A stretch of 44,161 nt of DNA from Halocatena pleomorpha (GCF_003862495.1 NZ_RRCH01000006.1:1-44161); one strand, 5' to 3'; positions 1 through 8,628 are shown, counted from the first letter of the stretch. Numbers and translations: made by a program. Notes: a model not told the origin generated them from the letters alone.

Positions 1-60
1 GCGCGAACGAAGTGAGCGACCGTCTCGCGCGGGAGTGGTGGCCAACGGCCACCCGAGCGC

Positions 61-66
61 AAAAAA
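61..66 (-). terminator. T-tract terminator candidate
   Basis: Six consecutive T (minus strand) lie directly after the small zinc-finger ORF. Beyond them is a perfect 6-bp hairpin, GTGGCC/GGCCAC, at about 40-54. Archaeal termination needs mainly a T-rich stretch, so this is plausible but unproven. Confidence 0.35.
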
Positions 67-75
67 GGTGGAGGG

Positions 76-342
76 TCATCGCCGGCCCTCCAGTAATGGA
101 CATCCCACCCGATGCGCGTACCGCGATCGAATCGGCCGCCCGCACCGAGGACATCGCTGGCGCTGTTTAGTTTTCTGATACGATTCGACACCGTTACATG
201 TCTCTGCTTCGTTCCCAATCATGGGTGTTCTGCGAGCTGAGAACCCCAGCGTCGGGTGGTAGTGACACCCGGCGCGTTTCCATGAACGCGCGGCCGCGGT
301 GTGCTGGCGTTCTCGTTTATCGTTGCCTTCCCCTTCACACAT
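76..342 (-). CDS. small putative zinc-finger protein
   Basis: Small ORF whose C-terminal third has the pattern CPRCGRPI...HRVGC, a CPxCG zinc-binding motif common in haloarchaeal micro-proteins. The N-terminal 40 residues look unstructured. An internal ATG at codon 41 (about position 222) may be the true start, leaving a protein of about 48 residues. A run of six T on the minus strand (61-66) lies 10 bases beyond the stop, which fits an archaeal T-tract terminator and supports transcription in this direction. I do not recognise a named family. Only three cysteines and one histidine are close together, so metal binding is an inference. Confidence 0.4.
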   Translation of the reverse strand: MCEGEGNDKRERQHTAAARSWKRAGCHYHPTLGFSARRTPMIGNEAETCNGVESYQKTKQRQRCPRCGRPIRSRYAHRVGCPLLEGRR

Positions 343-546
343 AAAGGTACTGATGCAATGAGTAATGTCGTGTCAAACTGACAACTCGTTCCGCAAGAGA
401 CGTTCTCGGATGGGATCGATCCCGTCCGGCCGATGACCGACTCAATCTGTGACGCCGGCTGCGCTGAGCGAATGTGGAAACTACGCGTTCTTGTTTCATA
501 ATGTTATTGGATCACATTTTACTTCCTCTACCGACTACCTCTGGAT

Positions 547-1080
547 ATGGTCACACACGATACGGTTCGAGATGTGCTCGTGCCCGACTTCGTCGGCGCG
601 AGCGAGAGCGATCCCGTCCCAGCGAGCGCCCGACTGTTACTCAACGAACGCACCGACCACCTCGTCGTGCTTCGGGGTACCGACCCGGTTGGTTTAGTGA
701 GCACACACGATCTCCTCAGACGGTTTCTCACCGGCGACGCAGCCGACGCAACGCTCGGTGATGTCATGACGACCGACTACGAAACTATCACGCCAGACGT
801 GTCCGTGGAGGCAGCCGCCGAGCGGTTCGTTGGTTCCGCACAGCCGCTACTCGTTGTCGAGAACGGCAACCTGATGGGACTGTTGACCGAGCGAGATCTT
901 CTGACCGCTCCACAGGGAGATCCCTACGAAGAAGCGCTCCCGATCGATGAATCGGCGGACAACACCGACATCAACGCCGATGCAGCGAGTCAAGGGATCT
1001 GTGAAGGCTGTGGTGCGTTCACGCGATCGCTCACTGTTGCTGGCGGACGATCGTTGTGTTCGGACTGTCTCGACGTGTGA
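547..1080 (+). CDS. CBS-domain protein with C-terminal zinc ribbon
   Basis: A 177-residue soluble protein. Residues about 5-65 and 70-120 form a tandem CBS pair; the second repeat begins at GDVMTTDYETI and ends with LMGLLTERDLL. CBS pairs usually bind adenine nucleotides and sense energy or redox state. The C-terminal 30 residues contain CEGC and CSDC about 20 residues apart, a two-knuckle zinc ribbon. CBS plus zinc-ribbon proteins recur in haloarchaea and are thought to be regulatory; the target is unknown. The ATG at 547 fits the start of the first CBS repeat. It stands alone, 194 bases before pgk on the same strand. Confidence 0.85.
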   Translation: MVTHDTVRDVLVPDFVGASESDPVPASARLLLNERTDHLVVLRGTDPVGLVSTHDLLRRFLTGDAADATLGDVMTTDYETITPDVSVEAAAERFVGSAQPLLVVENGNLMGLLTERDLLTAPQGDPYEEALPIDESADNTDINADAASQGICEGCGAFTRSLTVAGGRSLCSDCLDV

Positions 1081-1274
1081 CAATTGTCAGCGTCCAAAGA
1101 CGAGCTAGATCTCGGAGGCACCATCCGAAAATCGGCGTTTGTGATAATATCCTGATAAACACGCATCCATCCACAGTCAATCGTTTACTCGTGGTCGAAA
1201 TAAGATGTGTGACGTTCCGCGGAGATCGGGCAGCAAACACAACACCTTTCGTAGACCGCACAGGAACCTCGGGC

Positions 1275-2468
1275 ATGATACGGACGCTCGATGATCTCGA
1301 CGCCAGCGGGACAGCGGTAGGGGTACGCGTCGACATCAACAGCCCACTCACGGATGATGGGCAGTTGGCGGATGACGCTCGACTACGGGCGCACGTCGAC
1401 ACCCTGTCGGAACTCACGGAGCGTAACGCCCGCGTCGCTGTGCTCGCTCACCAGGGCCGGCCCGCGGGTGATGAGTTCATGCCGCTTTCCGCGCACGCTC
1501 GTCGACTCGACGAGTTGCTCGATGCGCCCGTCGAGTACATCGACGCCACGTTCTGCAAGGCGGCCCGAGACCGGATCGAGGCGCTGGAGAATGGATCGGT
1601 GCTCGTGCTCGAAAACACCCGGTTTTACAGCGAGGAGAACATGTCGTTCGACCCGGCGAGCGCAGCCGAGACCCACCTCGTTGACCGCCTATCGATGGTG
1701 CTCGATGTTTTCGTCAACGACGCGTTCGCCGCCGCGCACCGATCCCAGCCGTCGATCGTGGGCTTTGCCGAACGGCTGCCGAGCTTTGGAGGGCGGGTGA
1801 TGGAGCGCGAACTCGAAGCGCTGGGTGAGATCAGAGAGCGCCCGTCTCCTCGGGTGTACGTTCTGGGTGGCGCGAAAGTCGACGACTCGATCGAGATCGC
1901 AGAAACCGTTCTCCAGTCGGGCATTGCTGATACGGTTCTCACAACGGGGGTCGTCGGGAACGCGTTCCTCCACGCCAGTGGGGTATCACTCGGAGCGGAG
2001 ACAGCGTCTGTCGTCACCTCGCGCGCCCGTGATCGACTCGACTTGGCCGCGGACCTACTCGAACGGTATCCAGAGCGCATTCAGACCCCTGTCGATGTCG
2101 CTGTCGAGCGTGATGGTGAGCGCGTCGAGCACTCGATCGAATCACTCCCGGTCGAACAGCCCGCGCTCGACGTGGGACAGGAAACGATCGACGCGTACAC
2201 TGAAGTGTTCGAAGCCGCCGGAACGGTGGTTCTCAACGGGCCGGCCGGGGTGTTCGAGGACGAACGATTCGCCGTCGGGACGACTGAACTGTACAGTGGT
2301 GCTACCGACGCCGGGTTCTCGATCGTGGGCGGTGGCGACACGGCGGCTGCGCTCCGTCAACTCGGATTATCCGGCTTCGACCACGTCAGTACCGGTGGCG
2401 GTGCGGCGCTCGCGCTGTTGACCGGCGAACAGCTCCCGGCGGTTACGGCGCTTGACTCCAAGACCTGA
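1275..2468 (+). CDS. pgk: phosphoglycerate kinase
   Basis: Cytosolic glycolytic/gluconeogenic enzyme that transfers phosphate between 1,3-bisphosphoglycerate and ADP. The 397-residue product has the family landmarks: RVDINSPL near residue 19 (substrate loop), AHQGRP (archaeal form of SHLGRP), the NDAFAAAHR segment, NGPAGVFE, and the nucleotide-binding GGGDTAAA near the C-terminus followed by STGGGAAL. The open frame extends about 70 codons further upstream, but that stretch is not protein-like. The ATG at 1275 gives the family's usual N-terminus. The stop lies 6 bases before an acetyltransferase gene, so the two are probably cotranscribed. Confidence 0.96.
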   Translation: MIRTLDDLDASGTAVGVRVDINSPLTDDGQLADDARLRAHVDTLSELTERNARVAVLAHQGRPAGDEFMPLSAHARRLDELLDAPVEYIDATFCKAARDRIEALENGSVLVLENTRFYSEENMSFDPASAAETHLVDRLSMVLDVFVNDAFAAAHRSQPSIVGFAERLPSFGGRVMERELEALGEIRERPSPRVYVLGGAKVDDSIEIAETVLQSGIADTVLTTGVVGNAFLHASGVSLGAETASVVTSRARDRLDLAADLLERYPERIQTPVDVAVERDGERVEHSIESLPVEQPALDVGQETIDAYTEVFEAAGTVVLNGPAGVFEDERFAVGTTELYSGATDAGFSIVGGGDTAAALRQLGLSGFDHVSTGGGAALALLTGEQLPAVTALDSKT

Positions 2469-2474
2469 TAACGG

Positions 2475-2984
2475 ATGGACATCGACACGCCCGACCGGAA
2501 CGAGGTGGACGTGCTCGCGGACCTGTGGGTGGCGCTCGCTCGCGGGCAACAGGAACACGGCTCACACCTCGCTGCAGAATCCAACCGCACGCCGATCCGG
2601 GAGTCGATTACGCAGCATCTGGTCACTGGTGGACTCCTCGTCGCTCGGGCCGACGACGCTGTCCATCGAACCGAGTTCGATCGGGTCACCGATGTCATCG
2701 GATTCGTGATGTTCAGCGCCCAGTCGGGACGGTACGAGGAGACAACGGCTGCCGGACTGATCGAGAACCTCTATGTGGTTCCCGACCATCGCGGAGACGG
2801 TATCGGCTCGTCGCTGCTCGTGGCAGCAGAAGAGTCGCTACACGAGCAAGGGATCGAGACGATTACGCTCGATGTGATGACAAATAATGCGGGTGCACAG
2901 CAGTTTTACGAGCACCACGGCTACACGGCACACCGGATCACGATGGCGAAACACGAAACCGATATACACTCAAAGGACGAGTAA
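2475..2984 (+). CDS. GNAT family N-acetyltransferase
   Basis: A 169-residue protein with a GNAT fold. Motif A, VVPDHRGDGIGSSLL (about residues 101-115), contains the R-x-x-G-x-G acetyl-CoA pyrophosphate loop, and motif B lies near NNAGAQQFYEHHGY. It should acetylate a small molecule or protein amine; the substrate cannot be read from sequence. It begins 6 bases after the pgk stop, which suggests one transcript. A linked function with glycolysis is not implied. A tRNA-Thr gene lies 20 bases downstream on the same strand. Confidence 0.9.
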   Translation: MDIDTPDRNEVDVLADLWVALARGQQEHGSHLAAESNRTPIRESITQHLVTGGLLVARADDAVHRTEFDRVTDVIGFVMFSAQSGRYEETTAAGLIENLYVVPDHRGDGIGSSLLVAAEESLHEQGIETITLDVMTNNAGAQQFYEHHGYTAHRITMAKHETDIHSKDE

Positions 2985-3004
2985 CTAATAGACAGATACA
3001 CGCT

Positions 3005-3080
3005 GCCAAGGGAGCTTGGGTCCGGTCCAAGCACTCGATTTGTAATCGAGAATTCATGGGTTCAAATCCCATCCTTGGCT
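3005..3080 (+). tRNA. tRNA-Thr (TGT)
   Basis: A complete cloverleaf can be drawn. The acceptor arms are GCCAAGG (3005-3011) and CCTTGGC (3073-3079) with T at the discriminator position, as in haloarchaeal tRNA-Thr. The D arm is GCTT/AAGC. The anticodon stem CTCGA/TCGAG encloses the loop TTTGTAA with anticodon TGT at 3041-3043. The T arm is ATGGG/CCCAT around TTCAAAT. There is no intron and CCA is not encoded. Confidence 0.97.
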
Positions 3081-3178
3081 CTGCTGAAAACTGTCCTCAG
3101 ATTTGTCGCTCTCAAGATTCCCGTACGACACAGCAGACTACATTATTGTACGACGATAAATACTCCTGACCGATCAAT

Positions 3179-4465
3179 TCACTGACTGACGAAATATTCA
3201 GGCTGTTCGAACGGTTCAGTTTCGCCTTCGACGCCGGTCACGTCAAGCGCCGTCACGACGGCGTCCACGTCGAGCAGTCCCGTGAGGCTCGGTTCGGTTC
3301 GTCCCGCATCACTGCTGATGAGTTCTTTGACGTACAGGCCACCCTCCCCGTGGAGTTCGACCGTTGCGTGGCGCTCATCAGTTAGTTCTCCGTCGATATC
3401 GTACACCGTCCGCGTTCGATCGATGTCGGCCCGTCGGTGGTCGACGCGGTTGGGTGTGCGCTGTTCGATTGTCGCGCCTTCGAGCGCGTCGAGTGCGTCC
3501 TGGAACACCGCCGCGTCGATCGGCGTGTCGAATTTCACGTCCATCCGGTACGTCTTCGAGGCGTCCAGTTGCTTGACGCGTTCGACCATTTCGTGTGTGG
3601 CGGCCCGGAGTCCGGACACCTCGACGGCGTCGGCTTGTTCGTTGATCGCCGTTTCGAGCCGGTCGAGATCCACAGATCGCGTGCGCGGCTCGTCGATTTC
3701 GATGACGAACGGCCGCCCGTCCCCGAGCATCCGGGCGTCGACATCCTCGCGTCCAGCGCCGTGAAAGACCGCCTCGCTGCCGTCCATCGCCTCTCGGAGG
3801 ACTGGTGCCGTCTGCTGTTCGACGCTCGTTCCGTACCGATAGCCCGTTCCGTCACACGCTGCACACTGTTCCCCTCGTCGCATGCCTGTCTGCCCACAGT
3901 CCGAACACGGCCACTTGGTTTGGGGCACATCGCGCTTGAGTTTGCGATACCGCCCGTAAACGAACGCCGAGTTCACCTGCAGTTCGATCTCATCAGTCGC
4001 CAGATCGAGAAGAACGAGCGCGTCGGGCCGCTCCAGATCGACATCGGCGTCGATCGCTGCCCCGATCCGCTTTCCGACTTCGCGGTTGAGTTCCCGTTTC
4101 AACGGTGCACCCGCGTCCGCGTCGAGTCCCACGTCCTCGCGCAACAGCCGATCGTTCTCTTCGAGCAGCGGCGGAACGCGGGTTCCGACCTGGTAAGTAG
4201 CGATCTCCCACCCCCTGAGCGCCGCAATCGCCCGCTCTGCGAATGAGTCCACACGGGCGGACTCGCCTTCACACACCCAACACGACGCCTCATCCGCGTG
4301 TGGCTCGTACGGATGATCGTCAACAAGAGCAACAGTGATCCGAAGCGAGCGGCCACGCTGGGAGTTCGTGAGACCGAACCCCCGATCAGCGACGAGTCGG
4401 CCGAGACAGGCGTCACACAGCGGACCGGTGTCCAGTGCCGCCCGAGTAAGCCCAAGAAGATCCAT
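3179..4465 (-). CDS. pus10: tRNA pseudouridine(54/55) synthase Pus10
   Basis: Archaeal Pus10 makes pseudouridine 54 and 55 in the T arm of tRNAs. The 428-residue product has the expected layout. The N-terminal part carries cysteine pairs (CDACLGRL near residue 18, CWVCEG near 62, CSDCG and CAACDG near 190-210) that bind zinc next to a THUMP-like region. The C-terminal catalytic domain contains FHGAGREDVDARML, whose second aspartate is the presumed nucleophile, and the late KELISSDAGRTEPS motif. The ATG at 4465 places the first CxxC at the usual distance. The nearest upstream gene on this strand is a small zinc-finger gene 51 bases away. Confidence 0.95.
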   Translation of the reverse strand: MDLLGLTRAALDTGPLCDACLGRLVADRGFGLTNSQRGRSLRITVALVDDHPYEPHADEASCWVCEGESARVDSFAERAIAALRGWEIATYQVGTRVPPLLEENDRLLREDVGLDADAGAPLKRELNREVGKRIGAAIDADVDLERPDALVLLDLATDEIELQVNSAFVYGRYRKLKRDVPQTKWPCSDCGQTGMRRGEQCAACDGTGYRYGTSVEQQTAPVLREAMDGSEAVFHGAGREDVDARMLGDGRPFVIEIDEPRTRSVDLDRLETAINEQADAVEVSGLRAATHEMVERVKQLDASKTYRMDVKFDTPIDAAVFQDALDALEGATIEQRTPNRVDHRRADIDRTRTVYDIDGELTDERHATVELHGEGGLYVKELISSDAGRTEPSLTGLLDVDAVVTALDVTGVEGETEPFEQPEYFVSQ

Positions 4466-4516
4466 GGTGTTACTCTCACCAATCGCGCCGACGGCTTGTC
4501 CCTTCCGAGTCCAACC

Positions 4517-4684
4517 TCACACGACAGCGTCGTGTTCGTCCCGAGCGTGCTCTCTGAGTTGCTCGGCCGACTCAAACGTCATTCCACAACTGCATCGGTG
4601 TTTTATTTTCACCGTTTTGTCAGACCCGTTGCTAGCCATGTTTCCATCTTGGGCCACACCGCTTTGTACGTTATGTTTTTCCAT
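4517..4684 (-). CDS. small C2H2-like zinc-finger protein
   Basis: A short protein with one finger-like motif, CSCGMTFESAEQLREHARDEH: C-x-C, a 12-13 residue spacer, then H-x4/5-H. Two starts are possible. ATG at 4684 gives 55 residues; it has GGAGG about 12 bases upstream, inside the last codons of the membrane glycosyltransferase gene. ATG at 4639 gives 40 residues and trims the protein to the finger. It lies 4 bases after the glycosyltransferase stop and could be cotranscribed and translationally coupled. Similar haloarchaeal micro-proteins are common and mostly of unknown role. Nucleic-acid or protein binding is an inference. Confidence 0.7.
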   Translation of the reverse strand: MEKHNVQSGVAQDGNMASNGSDKTVKIKHRCSCGMTFESAEQLREHARDEHDAVV

Positions 4685-4688
4685 GCCA

Positions 4689-6533
4689 CTACAGTTCCTC
4701 CGGTGGTGGGGAGCAGGCACCAGTGCGTTCAAGGATCACGGTGTACTGATTCTGACCGAAATCCTGCGGATCGCCGTACTGAATCGACCGGGGATTCACG
4801 CCGACGCCGAGGAGATCCAGCCAAGCATTTTCCTTGGGCGTTTCATCGAGGAACGCCGGGCGAGAACCGAACGTTGCCGCGACGGAGTAGGGATGGGTGT
4901 CCTCAGCGAGCAACGCCCTGTAATACTCGGTCTGTCCCGACAAGGAGAGCCGTTCAGCCCGGACGCTCCAGTCATCCGGAGCGAGATGGAGAATACCGTT
5001 GTGATACGTGAGTTCGATGTACGCCGGACAACGGTTTGGCATCTTCTCTATCCATTCGGTGTAGGCCTCCCGTGCCACAGGATTGCCGTTTTCGTTCATG
5101 TGGTCATATGAGGGGCGACTGACGGTCATCCCGTGAGGGATGGCAGCCTCTTGGGGATCGGCCACGTACGTTTCGACCACCGCGTCCTCGTCGGCGTGTG
5201 TCCGGAGCCAGTCGGTTGCCTCGTCTCGGGGCTGGCTCGCGTAGCCGAGCACGCCGACACCGGCGTACACGCTGCTTGAAACCACGAGCACAGCGATGAT
5301 CGGGCGCGCAAGTGAACGATTGTGATCGTGAAGGCGTGCCAACCACACCCCGACGAGGAGCACGACCAACGGGAACGTTAACAGGAGATGATGGGTTCGG
5401 ATGTAAGACCAGCCAGCGAACACCAGAAGAAGCGTCGTGATACCGACTAGTGACAACACAACGCCGTTGGTTTCGGGTGATCGCTTCCGGAGTCGGGGAA
5501 GGTTCATCACCGTGCTGATGAGTCCCGCACTGAACAATGGCAATCCGAGCCCGTTGAGATAACCACGAAGAAGCCACCACCAGCTTGGTCTGTCGAGCCA
5601 GCCGTAAACGTTGCTCTTGTTCGACGTACCGCGTTGCATCCGGTGAATGATCCGTTCGATCCCGTCACCGAACACGCTGGGATAGCCGACGACGATGACC
5701 GTCACACCGATGATCAGTCCGAGACTCAGTAGGCCCGGCCGTATCAGCGCGTCACTCCACTCCGTCTCCGGTTCGAATCCGTATAGGACGTACGCGATGC
5801 CGAGCAAAATCACGCCAATGCCGGCGGTGAGTTTGAACGCGATGCCCAGTGCTCCGAACACACAGCCGGCCAGAAACACCGCCCGATCGCCAGTCTCGGC
5901 GTACCGAAGCCCACAGTACACGACGAGCAAGAAACACAGCAGCGCTGGAGCGTCCTCTCCGATTTCGTGGGCCATGACGAGGACCCCCCACGTGACTGTC
6001 AACAGAAGCGCCGACAGCCGTCCAGCCAGCCGGTCACGCATCGTAACCCCGATCCGGTAGGTGACGTAGACGCACGCGACGACCACCACGACGTTGATGA
6101 GACGCGCGAACAACAGTCCCCACGTCCAGATCCAGCGCGGTGTATCGAGCCAGTGTGCCCACAGGCCGACCGCTTGTTGCTCGGGTAGCGTCGTGAACGC
6201 CTCAAGCTGTCCGAATATGAGAGCTGCGGCGAACACCGGCAACAGGGCGACACCGAAGAGATAAAACGACGCTCCGTACGCTCGTCCCCGCGCAATCCCG
6301 TCGAGAAACGATTCAAGCGTCGGCTCTTCGACGTAGTACCCGACCGCAACCATCACGTTGTTGATGCGCCACCGCTCATCGCGTGTTGCGAAGTTCGGAA
6401 TTCGGTGCCAGAACCAGAACCCCGCGAGCACTGTTGCCACTATAAGAATATACGGCAAATACGGATCACTTCTGAAGTCATCGATGAACTGCCGTTTCGT
6501 CCGCCCCAGCAGTTCACCCGTCGCACGCCACAT
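4689..6533 (-). CDS. multi-spanning GT-C-type membrane glycosyltransferase
   Basis: A 614-residue integral membrane protein. A hydrophobic helix at residues 27-44 is followed by an acidic first outside loop (ATRDERWRI), the usual place of catalytic acidic residues in GT39/PMT-like enzymes. About ten further membrane helices run to residue about 430, and a soluble outward-facing domain of some 180 residues ends in a proline-rich tail. Enzymes of this class move sugars from dolichyl phosphates to lipids or proteins at the outer face. The acceptor cannot be told, and no oligosaccharyltransferase WWDYG motif is visible. Divergent from trkA with about 130 bases between. Confidence 0.8.
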   Translation of the reverse strand: MWRATGELLGRTKRQFIDDFRSDPYLPYILIVATVLAGFWFWHRIPNFATRDERWRINNVMVAVGYYVEEPTLESFLDGIARGRAYGASFYLFGVALLPVFAAALIFGQLEAFTTLPEQQAVGLWAHWLDTPRWIWTWGLLFARLINVVVVVACVYVTYRIGVTMRDRLAGRLSALLLTVTWGVLVMAHEIGEDAPALLCFLLVVYCGLRYAETGDRAVFLAGCVFGALGIAFKLTAGIGVILLGIAYVLYGFEPETEWSDALIRPGLLSLGLIIGVTVIVVGYPSVFGDGIERIIHRMQRGTSNKSNVYGWLDRPSWWWLLRGYLNGLGLPLFSAGLISTVMNLPRLRKRSPETNGVVLSLVGITTLLLVFAGWSYIRTHHLLLTFPLVVLLVGVWLARLHDHNRSLARPIIAVLVVSSSVYAGVGVLGYASQPRDEATDWLRTHADEDAVVETYVADPQEAAIPHGMTVSRPSYDHMNENGNPVAREAYTEWIEKMPNRCPAYIELTYHNGILHLAPDDWSVRAERLSLSGQTEYYRALLAEDTHPYSVAATFGSRPAFLDETPKENAWLDLLGVGVNPRSIQYGDPQDFGQNQYTVILERTGACSPPPEEL

Positions 6534-6629
6534 ACTGGCGCTTCAACGAGGAGTACATATAAACGATGTTAGTTTGACTTTTCGGCTCCACGACTTCGAT
6601 TCCGATAATGACGGAATAGGTCGGACGAA

Positions 6630-6640
6630 CGTTTTTATTA
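6630..6640 (+). promoter_or_regulatory. TATA-box candidate for trkA (leaderless)
   Basis: The AT-rich run GTTTTTATTA lies 22-32 bases before the trkA ATG. That is the distance expected when transcription starts at or next to the start codon, the usual leaderless haloarchaeal arrangement. No Shine-Dalgarno sequence is present before the ATG. Confidence 0.5.
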
Positions 6641-6661
6641 TCAGTTGTTCTTTCCCACCGT

Positions 6662-7315
6662 ATGAGGTTCGTAATTGTGGGCTACGGACGGGTTGGAATC
6701 AGAACCGCAGACATCCTTCGGTTAGAAGATCACGAGGTAGTGATCGTCGATACTGATCCAGAGAAGGTCGAGCGCGCCAAAGAAGAAGGGTTTGAGGTGT
6801 ACGCAGGGAGTGGAGACGCGGAGTCAGTGCTGATGGAAGCCGGCGTTGAGTCGGCCGACGCGGTCGGTGGGTTGACCGGCGATCTGAACGTGAACCTCAG
6901 TGCGTGCGTTATCGCGGACCAATACGACTGTCGAACGGTGCTTCGAATCGACGACGACTACCACGCCGACATCTACGAGAAGTATGCCGCAGAGGTGGAC
7001 GAAGTCGTCTATCCTGAGCGGCTCGGCGCGGCAGGAGCGAAAACCGCCCTCCACGGCGGTGATTTCGACGTGCTCGGGGCGCTGACGGAAAACCTGTCTG
7101 CCGGCAGCGTCACCGTCGGGGACGACGCAGCTGTCGTTGGGGAACGCGTCATAGGTGTCGATTTGCCCGGAGAGTCGCTCATCTACGCCCACGGCCGGGA
7201 AGACGAGTCAATGACGATCCCGCTCCCACAGACGACGATTGAGTCCGGGGACACGATCGCGTTCATGGCTGATCCCGATCTCGTTTCTGAGGTTCGCGGA
7301 CTGCTCAGCGGCTGA
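6662..7315 (+). CDS. trkA: TrkA-type potassium transport regulator (RCK)
   Basis: Cytoplasmic NAD(H)-binding regulator that gates Trk potassium channels; potassium control is central in salt-in haloarchaea. Residues 1-120 form the TrkA-N Rossmann domain, with GYGRVG at 8-13 and the acidic end of strand two, VIVDTD. Residues about 140-217 form the TrkA-C ligand-binding domain. At 217 residues it is a single RCK unit, as is common for archaeal TrkA. No TrkH membrane partner is encoded beside it. The promoter suggests a leaderless transcript. Confidence 0.93.
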   Translation: MRFVIVGYGRVGIRTADILRLEDHEVVIVDTDPEKVERAKEEGFEVYAGSGDAESVLMEAGVESADAVGGLTGDLNVNLSACVIADQYDCRTVLRIDDDYHADIYEKYAAEVDEVVYPERLGAAGAKTALHGGDFDVLGALTENLSAGSVTVGDDAAVVGERVIGVDLPGESLIYAHGREDESMTIPLPQTTIESGDTIAFMADPDLVSEVRGLLSG

Positions 7316-7367
7316 GCACGCTTGCGTGACCGATGGACGTTTGGACGTAGAGAACGACTGGAAACGT

Positions 7368-7460
7368 ATGGGCTGGGAAGCACTGTTCGACCGTGCCGAG
7401 GCGTACGACGTGTCTGTCGAGGAGATCGAGTCTGCGCTCAGTGCTCGTCGAGATGACTGA
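7368..7460 (+). CDS. 30-residue ORF overlapping PIN-like gene
   Basis: A 30-codon ORF (begins MGWEALFDRAEAYD) predicted to form two short acidic helices. Its stop overlaps the start of the PIN-like gene by 8 bases, typical of translational coupling. Codon use and acidic character match haloarchaeal coding. A GTG at 7326 would extend it by 14 residues. I do not recognise the family. The order, small acidic protein followed by an overlapping PIN-like gene, resembles toxin-antitoxin pairs, but no DNA-binding motif is visible, so this is only a suggestion. Confidence 0.5.
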   Translation: MGWEALFDRAEAYDVSVEEIESALSARRDD

Positions 7461-7914
7461 GATAACGCGAATCGTCGCTGACAGCGACGTGCTCACAGCG
7501 GATCTCCTCATCGGGGGGAGTGCCCGCGAGGCGCTTGACATCGTCCGGTCGCATTCGTGGCTCGAATTGGTAGCGAGCGATCCCCTCCTTGCTGACGCAC
7601 AGGCAGTCATCGCGGAACTCGCTTCAGAGGAACTCGCCACGGTGTGGCACGAGACGATCGACGCCGAACGGATCGCCGTTGATAATCCATCCGGAGACCA
7701 CCCAGCACTCGCCTCAGCGTACCACGGAAACGCGGCACACGTCCTTTCCTTTGATGATCGCCTCAGGAGTGCGAAAACCGGGATCGAGATCAGGAAACGA
7801 ATGAAAGCGAGCGTCAAATCCCCCGACGCGTTCGTCGCCCTCTTCGATCCCGAACGCTTCTATGAAACCGCCTTCGACGAGCCGTATCCGGGACCGGACT
7901 CCGACTCGCGCTGA
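7453..7914 (+). CDS. PIN-like domain protein
   Basis: A 153-residue soluble protein with features of the PIN nuclease fold: VADSDVLTADLL near residue 7 (first acidic cluster), an acidic residue in AVIAELASEEL, and HVLSFDDRLRS near residue 97 (third acidic cluster, DD). PIN domains are Mg-dependent ribonucleases found in toxins and in rRNA processing factors. The ATG at 7453 overlaps the preceding 30-codon ORF. The C-terminal 40 residues (DAFVALFDPERFYE) are extra to the minimal fold. The fold assignment is moderate. Ribonuclease activity is an inference. Confidence 0.72.
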   Translation: MTEITRIVADSDVLTADLLIGGSAREALDIVRSHSWLELVASDPLLADAQAVIAELASEELATVWHETIDAERIAVDNPSGDHPALASAYHGNAAHVLSFDDRLRSAKTGIEIRKRMKASVKSPDAFVALFDPERFYETAFDEPYPGPDSDSR

Positions 7915-7937
7915 TGGGTCGATCACGCTTGCCGATC

Positions 7938-8582
7938 TCAACGCTCCGCAAACCACTCGGAAAACGTGGCGAGCGCCCGCCCACGGTGTGAGACGGCGTT
8001 TTTCTCATCAGTGGACATCTCCGCGAATGTGGTGCCATCGTGTTCGAAAATGGGATCGTAGCCGAAGCCGCCAGTACCCCGTGGCTCGACGATCCGGCCG
8101 GGAATCACCCCCTCAAACAGTTTCACTGGTACGCCCGCCGTATCGACGGTATCGTCAGTCGTCGCGGTGGCGCGCTCCTCGACAGCCAGATCATCCCCGC
8201 GCCGACCCTGATCGACCGAGTCGGGCGTGGCCGAGAACGGCTCACCGTCGCAGTAGGCGATCACACACCGAAACGTGGCCCGACTCGCTCCGGCGTCGCG
8301 GGCGAGTCGGCCGACGCGCTCGACGCCCAAGGTGTCTTCTGCGAACGCGGAGTACGGACCGGGAAAGCCATCGAGACCGTCGATGAACAGGCCAGCGTCG
8401 TCAACGATCACCGGCTCACCGACGTGATCAAACGCCGCGCGCGCGCCGTGGGCGGCGATCGGAGCGAGCGTTTCGGACTGGATTTCGGGATAGTCGTAGT
8501 CGAACGCAGTCACTGCGTCGTCACCGAGATACTCGCGTGCCTCTCGAACCTTCCCGGGGTTCGTCGTCACGTAATGGAGCAT
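7938..8582 (-). CDS. rdgB: XTP/dITP pyrophosphatase (HAM1/RdgB)
   Basis: House-cleaning enzyme that hydrolyses non-canonical purine triphosphates to monophosphates. The 214-residue product starts MLHYVTTNPGKVREA, containing the T-x-N-x-x-K substrate loop. It carries the catalytic VIVDDAGLFIDGL segment, and near the C-terminus GGFGYDPIFEHDG, FAEMSTDEKNAVSHRGRAL. Between the central strand (CVIAYCDGEPF) and FEGVIPG it has an acidic insertion of about 35 residues absent from the minimal family. The ATG at 8582 gives the family N-terminus; the open frame extends further upstream without similarity. Last gene of the rps24e-kae1 run. Confidence 0.93.
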   Translation of the reverse strand: MLHYVTTNPGKVREAREYLGDDAVTAFDYDYPEIQSETLAPIAAHGARAAFDHVGEPVIVDDAGLFIDGLDGFPGPYSAFAEDTLGVERVGRLARDAGASRATFRCVIAYCDGEPFSATPDSVDQGRRGDDLAVEERATATTDDTVDTAGVPVKLFEGVIPGRIVEPRGTGGFGYDPIFEHDGTTFAEMSTDEKNAVSHRGRALATFSEWFAER

Positions 8583-8628
8583 ACTAACCGCTCGAACCCC
8601 GCTCAGAAAATGACCATCGGTTCCCGGC

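Noticed and set aside
1056-1274. Upstream extension of pgk
   Set aside because: Basic, serine-rich translation without family similarity; ATG 1275 gives the standard N-terminus.
3437-4246. 269-codon frame opposite pus10
   Set aside because: Antisense shadow, with no recognisable domain, over a well-supported Pus10 gene.
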